Positions 45,814 to 54,128 of a stretch of DNA of 64,000 nucleotides are shown one piece after another. The translations under genes and the position numbers were made by a program. The first letter of the stretch is position 1, and the number at the start of each line of letters is the position of its first letter. The stretch comes from Mojavia pulchra JT2-VF2 (GTDB lineage: Bacteria; Cyanobacteriota; Cyanobacteriia; Cyanobacteriales; Nostocaceae): positions 1 through 64,000 of the forward strand of contig JAHHHN010000005.1 in assembly GCA_019359325.1 (NCBI GenBank), given 5' to 3'. The notes beneath the pieces are model-generated. The model did not search any database and was not told where the DNA came from. It was given only the letters and a program-made list of their open reading frames with translations.

Positions 45814-46560
45814 ATGACAATGCATTCTTCTTTGCAACGTGCATTTACTAACCGCTGTGTCCTGAAAGTGATCAGCGGTTTAAATAACTTTGATAGCGAT
45901 CACGTCGCTGCTACTATCAAAGCGGCTGATTTGGGCGGTGCTACTTTTGTTGATATTGCTGCCGATCCTGCTTTAGTTCAGTTAGCTAAAAAATTAACCA
46001 ATTTACCCATCTGCGTATCAGCAGTAGAGCCAGAAAAATTCGTACAAGCTGTGGCAGCTGGCGCAGATTTAATTGAAATCGGAAATTTCGATTCTTTCTA
46101 TGCTCAAGGACGTAGATTTGAAGCTGAGGAAGTGCTAGCACTAACTCACCAAACTCGTGCCCTACTGAGCGAAATCACCTTATCTGTTACCGTTCCTCAC
46201 ATTCTGGAACTAGATCAACAGGTACAACTAGCTGAAGAATTGGTAAAAGCTGGCGCTGATATTATCCAAACCGAAGGCGGCACTAGCAGCAACCCCGCGC
46301 ACCCTGGAACCTTGGGCTTAATTGAAAAAGCTGCCCCCACCTTGGCAGCAGCTTTTGAGATTTCCCGCGCGGTTTCAGTACCAGTATTGTGTGCTTCCGG
46401 CATTTCTAGCGTCACAGCCCCACTAGCGATCGCCGCTGGTGCAGCTGGTGTTGGTGTTGGTTCTGCAATTAACCAACTCAACAGCGAAGTCGCCATGATT
46501 GCTGCTGTCCGTAGCTTGGTAGAAGCTTTGGCAACTGCCAATAGCCGGGCGATCGTCTAG
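45814..46560 (+). CDS. DUF561 domain protein (Ycf23-like)
   Basis: 248 residues (or 246 from the second Met). It matches the DUF561/Ycf23 family conserved in cyanobacteria and in red-algal plastids: VLKVISGLNNFDSDHVAATI, FVDIAADPALVQLAKKLTNL, PICVSAVEPEKFVQAVAAGA, and the phosphate-binding-like end IAAGAAGVGVGSAINQL. The pattern of hydrophobic strands and glycine loops indicates a TIM barrel, but no reaction is known. The gene is complete. It lies about 40 bp after the sensor kinase on the same strand. Confidence 0.9.
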   Translation: MTMHSSLQRAFTNRCVLKVISGLNNFDSDHVAATIKAADLGGATFVDIAADPALVQLAKKLTNLPICVSAVEPEKFVQAVAAGADLIEIGNFDSFYAQGRRFEAEEVLALTHQTRALLSEITLSVTVPHILELDQQVQLAEELVKAGADIIQTEGGTSSNPAHPGTLGLIEKAAPTLAAAFEISRAVSVPVLCASGISSVTAPLAIAAGAAGVGVGSAINQLNSEVAMIAAVRSLVEALATANSRAIV

Positions 46561-46612
46561 AACATCAGTAGCCCTGGAATAACCTCTCCCCCTAACCCTC
46601 TCCTACGAGGAG

Positions 46613-46777
46613 CTACGGTGTACACACAAGTCTTATAAACTTTGCCCTACAACGTTTTGATCCCCCCTAACCCCCCTTAAAAAGGGGGGAAAATTCTTAA
46701 AGTCCCCCTTCATAAGGGGGATTTAGGGGGATCAGATGATTTTTTCTTCCCAGCATGAAGATGTGTGTACACCATAG
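46613..46777. mobile_element. 165-bp MITE flanked by 11-bp direct repeat, containing a nested hairpin
   Basis: Terminal inverted repeats CTACGGTGTACACAC (46613-46627) and GTGTGTACACCATAG (46763-46777) differ at one base. Exact direct repeats CCTACGAGGAG flank the element at 46602-46612 and 46778-46788. Inside, GATCCCCCCTAA and TTTAGGGGGATC (about 46659-46734) form a further inverted repeat of the kind dispersed in cyanobacterial genomes. Removing the element and one repeat restores CTCTCCTACGAGGAGAG, itself nearly palindromic. The 11-bp duplication is in the range of IS4-type transposases, which is inference only. Confidence 0.8.
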
Positions 46778-46797
46778 CCTACGAGGAGAGGGCAGCC

Positions 46798-46917
46798 ACT
46801 ATCAAATATTGGATCGACTAAATCCACAAACTGCGGATTGCGTTCTACAAAATAAATTACGGGTGCTGTATCGAGAAATAAGCGAGAAACTCCAGTTAAC
46901 GCATCACTAATCCGCAT
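46798..46917 (-). pseudogene. Truncated PIN-domain (VapC-like) toxin
   Basis: From the ATG at 46917 the frame gives MRISDALTGVSRLFLDTAPV then IYFVERNPQFVDLVDPIFDS, the first ~40 residues of a PIN-domain toxin with the conserved LDTAPVIY (first catalytic Asp). After that the frame enters repeat DNA and stops at 46732. The remaining two thirds, with the other acidic residues, are missing. The ATG overlaps the antitoxin stop by one base (TAATG), the usual arrangement of such pairs. The toxin cannot be active. Confidence 0.75.
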
Positions 46918-47165
46918 TACTCTCCTCGCAACAACCGTTCTCGATGCTCATCTGCGAAACGTCGAGTCCGCGAAACCCATTCCTGAGCATCTTCACCCAA
47001 TAGCGGATAGGAAGCCATACCTTTCAAATCGCTCCACTTGCGTTTTGGTTGCGTTTGGGTGATATGTTTCTTCACACGTTCTACCAAATGTCCCATCACT
47101 GTCAATTGCTCTTCTGGAGTCAGTTGCTCAATCTCGTTTAAAATTTTTTCCAGTGACGGACTCAT
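46917..47165 (-). CDS. Antitoxin-like protein of a decayed VapBC-type pair
   Basis: 82 residues: MSPSLEKILNEIEQLTPEEQ followed by LTVMGHLVERVKKHI, an amphipathic helical segment seen in cyanobacterial antitoxins paired with PIN toxins. A basic linker (TQPKRKWSDLKG) is followed by LLGEDAQEWVSRTRRFADEH, the probable toxin-binding tail. It is one base overlapping with the truncated toxin downstream. With the toxin destroyed it is probably a relic or a free antitoxin. Confidence 0.72.
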   Translation of the reverse strand: MSPSLEKILNEIEQLTPEEQLTVMGHLVERVKKHITQTQPKRKWSDLKGMASYPLLGEDAQEWVSRTRRFADEHRERLLRGE

Positions 47166-47331
47166 TAATCTAACCTTTGTTAACTGCTGTAAATTTTAGC
47201 GTCTTTACTCCTGTAATGGTCTGTGGGAGAAAGCCTAACAGAAAAATGGCGGATTAAGATGAGATAGACGCGGAGAATGCAAGAACAATCTACTCGCCGC
47301 GTCCCCGCGTCCCCATGTCTTTAAGTCCTCT

Positions 47332-48477
47332 TTACCCCAAACAATCCTTCAGCGCATAAATCACCTGGTCTTGCTGTTGTTGTGTCAGTTCTGGGAACAT
47401 GGGTAGAGATATGACCTCATGGCAGACTTGCTCTGCTATTGGTAAGTCCCCTGGCTGGTAGCCCAAACTTTGATAAATCGGTTGCAAATGTAAAGGCAGG
47501 GGATAATAAACCATTGAACTCACGCCCCGTTCCTGCAATTGCTGACGTACTGAGTCCCGATATTTGGCGGTAGCACCGTTCCGCCCCTGGCCTGATATGC
47601 GAATAGTGTATTGATTCCATACCCCAACGCCGCCAGCTAATTCTTCAGGGGTGATGATACCGGGAACTTGGCTGAGGAATTGGTGATAATAAGCTGCGAT
47701 CGCTCGTCGTCGTTCATTCCAATTATCGAGATAACGCAGTTTAATCTCCAGAATCGCTGCTTGTATCGCATCCAAGCGGCTATTTACACCGATTTCTTCA
47801 TGAATGTAGCGAACTTTGCTACCATGATCCCGCAGTACTCGCAGTTTGCTGGCAATCTCTGGATCATTGGTTGTAATTGCTCCGCCATCGCCGCAGCCAC
47901 CAAGGTTTTTAGTGGGGTAAAAACTGAAGCATCCAATGTGTCCAATGCTGCCGACTTTTCGATTATTCCAAGTTGCTCCTGTGGATTGAGCGCAATCTTC
48001 AATTACTGCCAAATTGTGAGACTGGGCGATCGCCATCAGCGCTGTCATGTCTACAGGTTGCCCAAACAGATGAACTGGGATAATCGCTTTCGTTTTCGGT
48101 GTAATCGCTGCTGCTACTTGCTGCAAATCCAAATTAAACGAAGCATCAATATCAACGAAAATCGGCTTTGCACCCACTGCACTGATGACCTCAGCCGTAG
48201 CAATAAAAGTGAAAGTTGTAGTAATTACTTCATCACCTGCACCAATGCCCAAGGCTCGTAGCGAGAGAAAAAGTGCATCAGTACCAGAATTACAAGCTAC
48301 ACATTCACTTACACCATGATAAGCGGCAAACTGTTTTTCAAAACCTTCTACTAAAGGCCCACCAATATAACGACCAGAAGCCAGAACCTCCAAGACAGCC
48401 GCACTCACCTCTGCTTCTAGAGTGGAGTATTGCTGCTTGATATCAAAGGCAGGAACGGAATTTACACTTTGGATCAT
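47332..48477 (-). CDS. DegT/DnrJ/EryC1/StrS family aminotransferase
   Basis: 381 residues of the PLP-dependent sugar aminotransferase family. Visible are CVACNSGTDALFLSLRALGI, EVITTTFTFIATAEVISAVG, VIEDCAQSTGATWNNRKVGS and the PLP lysine in CFSFYPTKNLGGCGDGGAIT. The C terminus ends with LPLHLQPIYQSLGYQPGDLP and LPMFPELTQQQQDQVIYALK. It transfers an amino group to a keto-sugar nucleotide, giving an amino sugar for glycan or glycolipid synthesis. It is isolated from the glycan cluster at 18.6-28.4 kb, and no partner dehydratase is adjacent. Confidence 0.92.
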   Translation of the reverse strand: MIQSVNSVPAFDIKQQYSTLEAEVSAAVLEVLASGRYIGGPLVEGFEKQFAAYHGVSECVACNSGTDALFLSLRALGIGAGDEVITTTFTFIATAEVISAVGAKPIFVDIDASFNLDLQQVAAAITPKTKAIIPVHLFGQPVDMTALMAIAQSHNLAVIEDCAQSTGATWNNRKVGSIGHIGCFSFYPTKNLGGCGDGGAITTNDPEIASKLRVLRDHGSKVRYIHEEIGVNSRLDAIQAAILEIKLRYLDNWNERRRAIAAYYHQFLSQVPGIITPEELAGGVGVWNQYTIRISGQGRNGATAKYRDSVRQQLQERGVSSMVYYPLPLHLQPIYQSLGYQPGDLPIAEQVCHEVISLPMFPELTQQQQDQVIYALKDCLG

Positions 48478-48857
48478 GAGTTTTTATTTGATCTGGAGAT
48501 ACAAAAGATGCACTTCGACGGTCAATTGTTGCTGATTGAATTGTTAATCAAAGAGCTAGGGAAGACTGTTGCTCAAAATACGCCTTGTCACGGATTTATA
48601 CTGAGATTATTTTATAGGGCAGGCTAACATGATTTCCGTAAAAAAGGCAAAGGTAGAGGGGCAGGGAGCAGGGGAGACAAGGGGACAAGGGGAAAAGGGG
48701 ACAAGGGGACAAGGGGACAAGGGGACAAGAGGACAAGGGGACAAGGGGAAAGAACTATGATTAAATCTTGCTCCTTGTCCCCCCATCCCCCATGCTCCTT
48801 GTCCTCTTCATCCAATGCCCCATGTCCAATGCCCAATTCCCAGGAGGTAGATAACCA
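48478..48857. other. Intergenic region with G-rich repeat
   Basis: The first part is unremarkable and may carry the promoter of the aminotransferase gene. The second part is the dispersed repeat at 48660-48845. ORFs reading through it are low-complexity artefacts. Confidence 0.45.
48660..48845. repeat. Dispersed repeat, copy 1, with expanded GGGGACAA array
   Basis: An 8-bp GGGGACAA motif is repeated about ten times with variants (48675-48755), followed by a non-tandem part containing TTGCTCCTTGTCCCC and CAATGCCCCATGTCCAATGC. The whole segment corresponds in reverse orientation to 63745-63895, where the 8-bp array is much shorter. Similar short pieces occur near 36985 and 45690. Confidence 0.8.
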
Positions 48858-49634
48858 ATGCAAGATTTGATTAAGCTGGATTTGGTTGATTTGGCGATCG
48901 CAATTGGTTTAATGGCGATCGCTATTGGTTTATCTGCTTGGGAAAAATTAGGTCTAGAGTTGAACTTAGCCCTCGCTACCGGAAGAACTATTCTCCAACT
49001 ACTCGTTTTGGGATACGTTTTCGACTTCATCTTTGCTTTGGACAATGTTTGGGCAGTTTTGGCGATTCTAGCAGTAATGCTGACGATTACGGCGATTGTC
49101 GCACGAAACCGCATCAGCCAAAAAGTTCCCCGTGTATTGCCTTGGGTGTGGGGGTCAATTTTTGTGAGTACGGCGCTGACGGTGCTTTATAGCAACTTTT
49201 TGATTGTTCAGCCAGAAAGATGGTACGAACCAAGGTATATGATTCCCTTAGCAGGGATAGTGTTGGGTAATGCCATGAATGCAGCTGCGATCGCCGGAGA
49301 ACGCCTCGTAAATACTATCAATTCATCGCATTTAGAAATAGAAACTCATTTGAGCTTAGGCGCAACTCCCCAGCAAGCCGTTACCCAGTACCGCAGAGAA
49401 GCTATTCGCGCCGGATTGATTCCAACTCTAAATCAAATGATGCTCATCGGTATGGTTGCACTACCAGGAATCACAACCGGACAACTATTGGCTGGGGTAA
49501 CACCTCTTGAGGCTGTATCTTATGAAATTTTACTGATGTTTATGGTTGCTTTTGCTAACTTGCTCACAACACTTTTAGTTACTAAAGGATTGTGTCGTCA
49601 GTTTTTTAACTCCGCCGCCCAATTGGTAAGGTGA
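48858..49634 (+). CDS. fetB: FetB-like ABC permease (UPF0014)
   Basis: 258 residues with about six to seven membrane helices. It matches the FetB/YbbM family: MAIAIGLSAWEKLGLELNLA, GRTILQLLVLGYVFDFIF, the conserved PLAGIVLGNAMNAAAIAGER, EIETHLSLGATPQQA (coupling region with the ATPase) and GMVALPGITTGQLLAGVTPL. In E. coli FetAB exports iron. The ATPase partner fetA is not adjacent, so the subunit must pair with a gene elsewhere. It is probably in the plasma membrane. The symbol is by family, not by tested function. Confidence 0.88.
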   Translation: MQDLIKLDLVDLAIAIGLMAIAIGLSAWEKLGLELNLALATGRTILQLLVLGYVFDFIFALDNVWAVLAILAVMLTITAIVARNRISQKVPRVLPWVWGSIFVSTALTVLYSNFLIVQPERWYEPRYMIPLAGIVLGNAMNAAAIAGERLVNTINSSHLEIETHLSLGATPQQAVTQYRREAIRAGLIPTLNQMMLIGMVALPGITTGQLLAGVTPLEAVSYEILLMFMVAFANLLTTLLVTKGLCRQFFNSAAQLVR

Positions 49635-49656
49635 TAGTCAATAAAGCGATCGCATC

Positions 49657-49955
49657 TCACTCAATCTGGCGATTTTTCCAGTAATCAGGTTTGCGCTTTC
49701 CATGTGCGATCGAGATAATCCAAATAACATCTTCCAGCTCTGAATAAAAAATTAGATAGGGAAAACGTTGAATAGCGTAACGACGTACCCCCTCAATTTT
49801 GTATGGCGTTCCTAAATTGGGATTTTGCTGAATCTTCCCAATAACTTTCTCCAATTCAGATAATAGATCAAGCCCCAAGCCTTTTGGCTTTCATAATAAG
49901 CAATTGCATCATCAAGCTCCTTTCGAGCTTCAGTGTGGATAACAACAAATTTCAC
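49657..49955 (-). pseudogene. RelE/ParE-type toxin, frameshifted
   Basis: A GTG at 49955 overlaps the antitoxin stop (GTGA) and opens VKFVVIHTEARKELDDAIAY followed by YESQKA, a typical RelE/ParE N terminus. Near 49878-49885, in the G-rich stretch GGCTTGGGGCTTG, the frame must shift to continue LGLDLLSELEKVIGKIQQNP, then GVRRYAIQRFPYLIFY and ISIAHGKRKPDYW, the standard C-terminal half. A single missing base explains it. The shifted half alone is open from 49878 to 49657. The toxin is probably inactive unless the shift is a sequencing error or is bypassed. Confidence 0.75.
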
Positions 49956-50182
49956 GAATATTTTTCTCGGAGTTCAGAAAATACTTGTTCTGAGGGTTCG
50001 CCAATGGCTGTCCCCTGATGAATCTCATCCAACCTTTTAGTTATTTCTGTATCCCAAGCAGCCTCTACATCATCATCTGTATCTTCATCCAAAGAATGAA
50101 TTAAAAAGTGAGCGAGTTCAGCACGGTCTTGCACAGAGAGTTGAGAAAGTTGAAGCTTAAGTTTTTCCGCAGTTTCGGTCAT
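49952..50182 (-). CDS. Addiction-module antitoxin paired with the RelE/ParE-like toxin
   Basis: 76 residues from the ATG at 50182 (MTETAEKLKLQLSQLSVQDR); the longer frame adds seven residues. It resembles the short antitoxin family found before RelE/ParE toxins: LSVQDRAELAHFLIHSLDED, a helical segment, then VEAAWDTEITKRLDEIHQGT and a C-terminal VFSELREKYS tail that would bind the toxin. The stop TGA overlaps the toxin GTG by four bases, so translation is coupled. It should be intact. Confidence 0.82.
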   Translation of the reverse strand: MTETAEKLKLQLSQLSVQDRAELAHFLIHSLDEDTDDDVEAAWDTEITKRLDEIHQGTAIGEPSEQVFSELREKYS

Positions 50183-50960
50183 ATTATTGTGTCTGGCAAA
50201 CAATTCAGAATTTGTGGCTCAACAATTTGATTTTAGCTGCGATTCGCACTCGTCCATCTGTAGAATAAACACTGCCCACCTCACAAAAGCCCTCAAAATC
50301 TTGCCTCTTCGCTTCATTTAGAAATCAGTTCCCGCACTAATAACATCAGTCTACTGAATACACTAAAAAGCATCCCAGTCTACTTTAGTAGACTTGAGCT
50401 ATTAGCCCGCAATTTATTGCAGGGCGGGCTGACAACGTAGCGCATAGGCGATATATATAATTTCAAAAATAAGACACATCACCAATTTACTAGATTATTT
50501 GTGCTTGAAGCTGAAAACTTGAACTTCTGAACTCGGAAGTTGCACCTTTGAACTCGGACGTTGCACCTCTGAACTCGGACGTTGCACCTTTGAACTCGGA
50601 CGTTGCACCTTTGAACTCGGAAGTTTCACCTTTGAACTCGAACGTTGCACTTTTGAACTCGGAAGTTGCACCTTTGAACTCGGACGTTGCGCCTCTGAAC
50701 TCGGAAATTGCACCTTTAAGCCTGAACGATCGCACTTTTATCACGACCGATGAGTTATTTATCAAAAATCATTGCAAGTAGAATGAAATTAATCGAGGCG
50801 ATCGCACAATTAGAGAATTACTTTGCTTGACTCGCAATCACAATCATATAGCCGGACTCGATATTATCTCAATTCTCCACAACTGGTTACAGACACAACC
50901 CCCTTAACCCAAACCAAATTTCATTTTCTTAATTACGAATTACGAATTACGAACTACGAA
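50183..50960. other. Long non-coding stretch with 21-bp tandem repeats
   Basis: It includes the 21-bp array at 50529-50717 and, near the end, the words AATTACGAATTACGAACTACG, a degenerate short tandem motif that also occurs next to other genes here (about 905-930). Otherwise no gene or structured RNA was recognised. Confidence 0.5.
50529..50717. repeat. 21-bp tandem repeat, nine units
   Basis: Nine consecutive 21-bp units of the form GAACTCGGACGTTGCACCTTT with one to three changes each run from 50529 to 50717. Because 21 is divisible by three, the plus strand reads as heptapeptides LNSDVAP and the minus strand as GATSEFK, both open. Neither strand has an ATG start; both open frames begin with TTG. 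I regard it as a minisatellite, with a coding role unproven. Confidence 0.85.
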
Positions 50961-53354
50961 TTACTCTTTTGTGGCTTGCAACCGCAAAAAATACACCCGT
51001 CCTAAGGCATCACCAGCAACAACTTTCACCCCATCGGGTGCAATAGCACAGCAATATATTACACTTTCACCTATGAAACTGGTAATTAATTCTCCGGTTT
51101 CCCAATTCCAAACCTTTAGGGTTCTGTCACCGGAAGCCGAAATAATATACTTGCTATCTGGAGTGAGGACAACTGCATTGACACAGTAACGATGTCCCTT
51201 CAAGGTACGCAGTTCTTCTCCAGTATCCAAATTCCAGACTTTCAATGTTTTGTCATCGGAACCAGAAATCATATACTTGGCATCTGGGATGATCGCGACT
51301 GTATTTACTGATTTAGTATGACCTGCCAAGGTACGCAGTACTTCTCCAGTATGCCAATTCCACGCTTTCAGGGTCTTATCATCGGAACCAGAAATCATAT
51401 ACTTGCTATCTGGGGCGAGGGCGACTGCTGTTATTCTTTCACTATGACCTGTCAAGGTACGCAGTACTTCTCCAGTATGCCAATCCCAGAGTTTCAAGGT
51501 CTTGTCAGCAGAAGCAGAAATCACGTACTTGCTATCTGAAGCTAGGGCGACTGCATTTACTGATTTAGTATGACCTGTTAAGGTACGCAGTACTTCTCCA
51601 GTATGCCAATCCCAGAGTTTCAAGGTCTTGTCAGCAGAAGCAGAAATCACGTACTTGCTATCTGGAGTGAGGGCGACTGCATTTACCCAGCCAGTATGAC
51701 CTGTCAACGTACGCACTTCTTCACCGATTTGCCAATTCCAGACTTTTATAGTGGTGTCATGGGAACCAGAAATTATATACTTGCCATCTGAGGTGAGGAC
51801 GATTGCCCGTACATAGTCGTCATGACCCGCCAGAGTACGCACTTCTTCACCGGTTTGCCAATTCCAGACTTTTATAGTCTTATCATCGGAACCAGAAATT
51901 ATATACTTGCCATCTGGGGTGAGGGCGACTGTATATATAGAGCCACTATGACCCAGTATGGTACGTACCAAGGGGCCACCAGGGAGAATAAAGTTTGCTG
52001 TTTGGGGAAGCAAGCAAGGGGTTTTGCATTGCTGCGCTTGGGTTAACAATGCCTGAATTTCTGAACTTTCAAAACATAGCAACCGCCCTAATAATTGCTG
52101 TGGCAATTGCTTTTTATCTAAATTTAAAACATGTGCCGACAGTCGCAATGCACCTTGAATTAACTGTAAATTCTCATCCTCCGGCAAAAAATCATAATCT
52201 GCTAGCAAAGCATTAATATTGATGTTCTCCAACTTCGCCTGCAACCAGCGAAAATTACACAGCAGTTGTTGTAATTCTTTTTCCCTTCCCCCTGCCACCA
52301 AGTGATAAGCTAAATTTTCCAAGATATAGCCGTCATTTTCTAAACTATGCCAGCCTTGGGGGTACTTTTCGCTGTAAGCATTTAACAGGCGATTGTGTAA
52401 AAACCCTATGCCTTCACTTTCTTTTACTAAAGCGGAGTACTGCTTTCTAACATAATCAAACTGCAAGTCATGCAACCGCAAATTTCCCGCTTCATCCCGC
52501 AAAGCTAGGGATTTACTCACCAATTCATCAATCACATCTTGGGTATCAAACTCATCTAACCCCAAAGGTTGCCAAAAAGTCTGCAAAACTGCTTCTGGTA
52601 TCGGTGTATCTTCAGGAAAGACCGCAAAATCTAAATATCGCTGTTGGCAATTCTCATCCAAAGCTGCCACGCTGACCGCGATCGCCTTGAGTAAATCGGG
52701 ATAAGGATAATCGGGAAACTGTTGTTTGATTTTCTCTAAATCAGCACTCCGCAGTTTTTCTAAAATATTCTGCCAGCGATTTGGCGGTTTCCCCCGCATC
52801 ATCGCGCCCACCATCGCCAATGCTAAGGGCAAATAGCCACATTCCTTCGCTACCTGCAAAACGACATCATTTTGCTGTGTGGGGTGCATCATCTCCGGTT
52901 GATTTGCCCAATCTGCCAAAAGTGCTAAGGCTTGTTGTGCATCTAAAACCGCAAGCTGATATTCTTCCCCTCCCAACCCCGTAACTATCGCTGCATCACG
53001 GGTGGTAACTAACATTTGACAGCGTTCCCCCAACACCTCAAACGGTGTCGCATCATCCAAACGCCAAATATCATCCAAAATCAGCAAGCAAGTTTTATCT
53101 GCAAACAACTCCCGCAACCGCGCTTTTGCCAATCCAATCTCGGTAAAAGCCGCTTGCTTGTCTCCCAACGCAGAGGCAAGATAGGATTGCCAAGTTAAAA
53201 TCTGGGGCGTTTGTCCAAATGTTATCCAAAACACCCCATCAGGAAACGCTTTTCTGACTTCTTCATCCCGCGCCAAGGCTGTAGCTAAGACTGTTTTGCC
53301 AATTCCGCCCATTCCTTGCACACCAACACGGCGACTTTTCCCTGTAACCCCCAC
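50961..53354 (-). CDS. NB-ARC and WD40 part of a split CHAT-STAND protein
   Basis: 797 residues as listed; the same frame stays open upstream to about 53472 (NLTLHHVPLGNLTNVPELPP...), so this is the downstream part of a longer protein. It starts with an NB-ARC STAND ATPase: P loop GMGGIGKT, Walker B LLILDDIW and a RNBS-like LVTTRDAAIV. A helical region follows, then a propeller of seven or more WD40 repeats (e.g. TLAGHDDYVRAIVLTSDGKY, IISGSDDKTIKVWNWQTGEE). The upstream CHAT domain (53477-54085) is in another frame. STAND proteins of this type usually oligomerise on ligand binding through the WD40 part and switch on the N-terminal effector. Confidence 0.85.
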   Translation of the reverse strand: MGVTGKSRRVGVQGMGGIGKTVLATALARDEEVRKAFPDGVFWITFGQTPQILTWQSYLASALGDKQAAFTEIGLAKARLRELFADKTCLLILDDIWRLDDATPFEVLGERCQMLVTTRDAAIVTGLGGEEYQLAVLDAQQALALLADWANQPEMMHPTQQNDVVLQVAKECGYLPLALAMVGAMMRGKPPNRWQNILEKLRSADLEKIKQQFPDYPYPDLLKAIAVSVAALDENCQQRYLDFAVFPEDTPIPEAVLQTFWQPLGLDEFDTQDVIDELVSKSLALRDEAGNLRLHDLQFDYVRKQYSALVKESEGIGFLHNRLLNAYSEKYPQGWHSLENDGYILENLAYHLVAGGREKELQQLLCNFRWLQAKLENININALLADYDFLPEDENLQLIQGALRLSAHVLNLDKKQLPQQLLGRLLCFESSEIQALLTQAQQCKTPCLLPQTANFILPGGPLVRTILGHSGSIYTVALTPDGKYIISGSDDKTIKVWNWQTGEEVRTLAGHDDYVRAIVLTSDGKYIISGSHDTTIKVWNWQIGEEVRTLTGHTGWVNAVALTPDSKYVISASADKTLKLWDWHTGEVLRTLTGHTKSVNAVALASDSKYVISASADKTLKLWDWHTGEVLRTLTGHSERITAVALAPDSKYMISGSDDKTLKAWNWHTGEVLRTLAGHTKSVNTVAIIPDAKYMISGSDDKTLKVWNLDTGEELRTLKGHRYCVNAVVLTPDSKYIISASGDRTLKVWNWETGELITSFIGESVIYCCAIAPDGVKVVAGDALGRVYFLRLQATKE

Positions 53355-53476
53355 AGGTTGTTTTGTTGGCGAAAATACTTTGTGTTTTAAGGGTGAAAGT
53401 TCTTCTTCACGAGGTAAAAAGTGTGGTGGTAATTCTGGGACGTTGGTAAGATTGCCTAAAGGAACGTGATGCAGAG

Positions 53477-54085
53477 TTAAATTAGTTTTTTTTTAAGTTC
53501 AGGAATCGACTCGCCAGATACACCAGCTAATTCAATGGCATTCCGCGCAATATTAAAAGCAAACTCCACAGGCGAACCTTCATCATATTGGGGATTGTAA
53601 GCCAGAATTGCATCGTAAAAACCCACAACAAACTCAATCGCGGCTTTATCCCCAATCTGATCGTTCATGCCAATCACATAATTAATATGTTGGGAAATAG
53701 CATCTGCTTGAACTTCCGAGTAACAAGCATTCAACAGCACACATTCTACTTGTTTAGAAAACTGTCCAAACAGCCCAGCTAATGCTTCTCCCGTGACTAG
53801 CTGTTCAAATCCAGTGTCATCCTCAAAAGCTAATCCTTGAACCCCTGCACCATGCCCAGAAAAGTGGATAATATTTGGTCGATAATCCAAAATAGCGCGG
53901 CGAATATCCCTTGGACGTACTGCCAAATCATACCGCAACTCAAAGTTTTCCCGATTTAGCGACCTTTGCAACCCTTCCTTAACATCACGCAATTCTTCAT
54001 CCAGCCGCAATCGTACCGTCTGCTTGGGATTTGCTGCCAGTATTAAAATTTTTTGGGGCAAGATTTTTTGGGGTTTGATGGTCAT
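53477..54085 (-). CDS. CHAT-domain part of the split CHAT-NB-ARC-WD40 protein
   Basis: 202 residues forming a CHAT protease-like domain: ILILAANPKQTVRLRLDEEL at the start, the catalytic His in IIHFSGHGAGVQG and Cys in CVLLNACYSEVQADAI. The frame ends ELKKKLI-stop just after a run of nine A on the coding strand (53486-53494). Adding one A would join it to the NB-ARC frame, giving the standard CHAT-NB-ARC-WD40 architecture of about 1030 residues. So it is either a disrupted gene, a sequencing error in the homopolymer, or a gene using slippage to make short and long products. Confidence 0.82.
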   Translation of the reverse strand: MTIKPQKILPQKILILAANPKQTVRLRLDEELRDVKEGLQRSLNRENFELRYDLAVRPRDIRRAILDYRPNIIHFSGHGAGVQGLAFEDDTGFEQLVTGEALAGLFGQFSKQVECVLLNACYSEVQADAISQHINYVIGMNDQIGDKAAIEFVVGFYDAILAYNPQYDEGSPVEFAFNIARNAIELAGVSGESIPELKKKLI

Positions 54086-54128
54086 TGCCGACGTTGGAAA
54101 TAGCTGTTGTTAAGTATACATATTTCCA

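Noticed and set aside
47668-48261. 197-residue plus-strand ORF
   Set aside because: It is antisense to the DegT aminotransferase, and its composition (many Cys, Asn, Ile) is that of a shadow frame.
50529-50717. CRISPR array
   Set aside because: Units are contiguous 21-bp tandem copies without spacers, and no cas gene is present.
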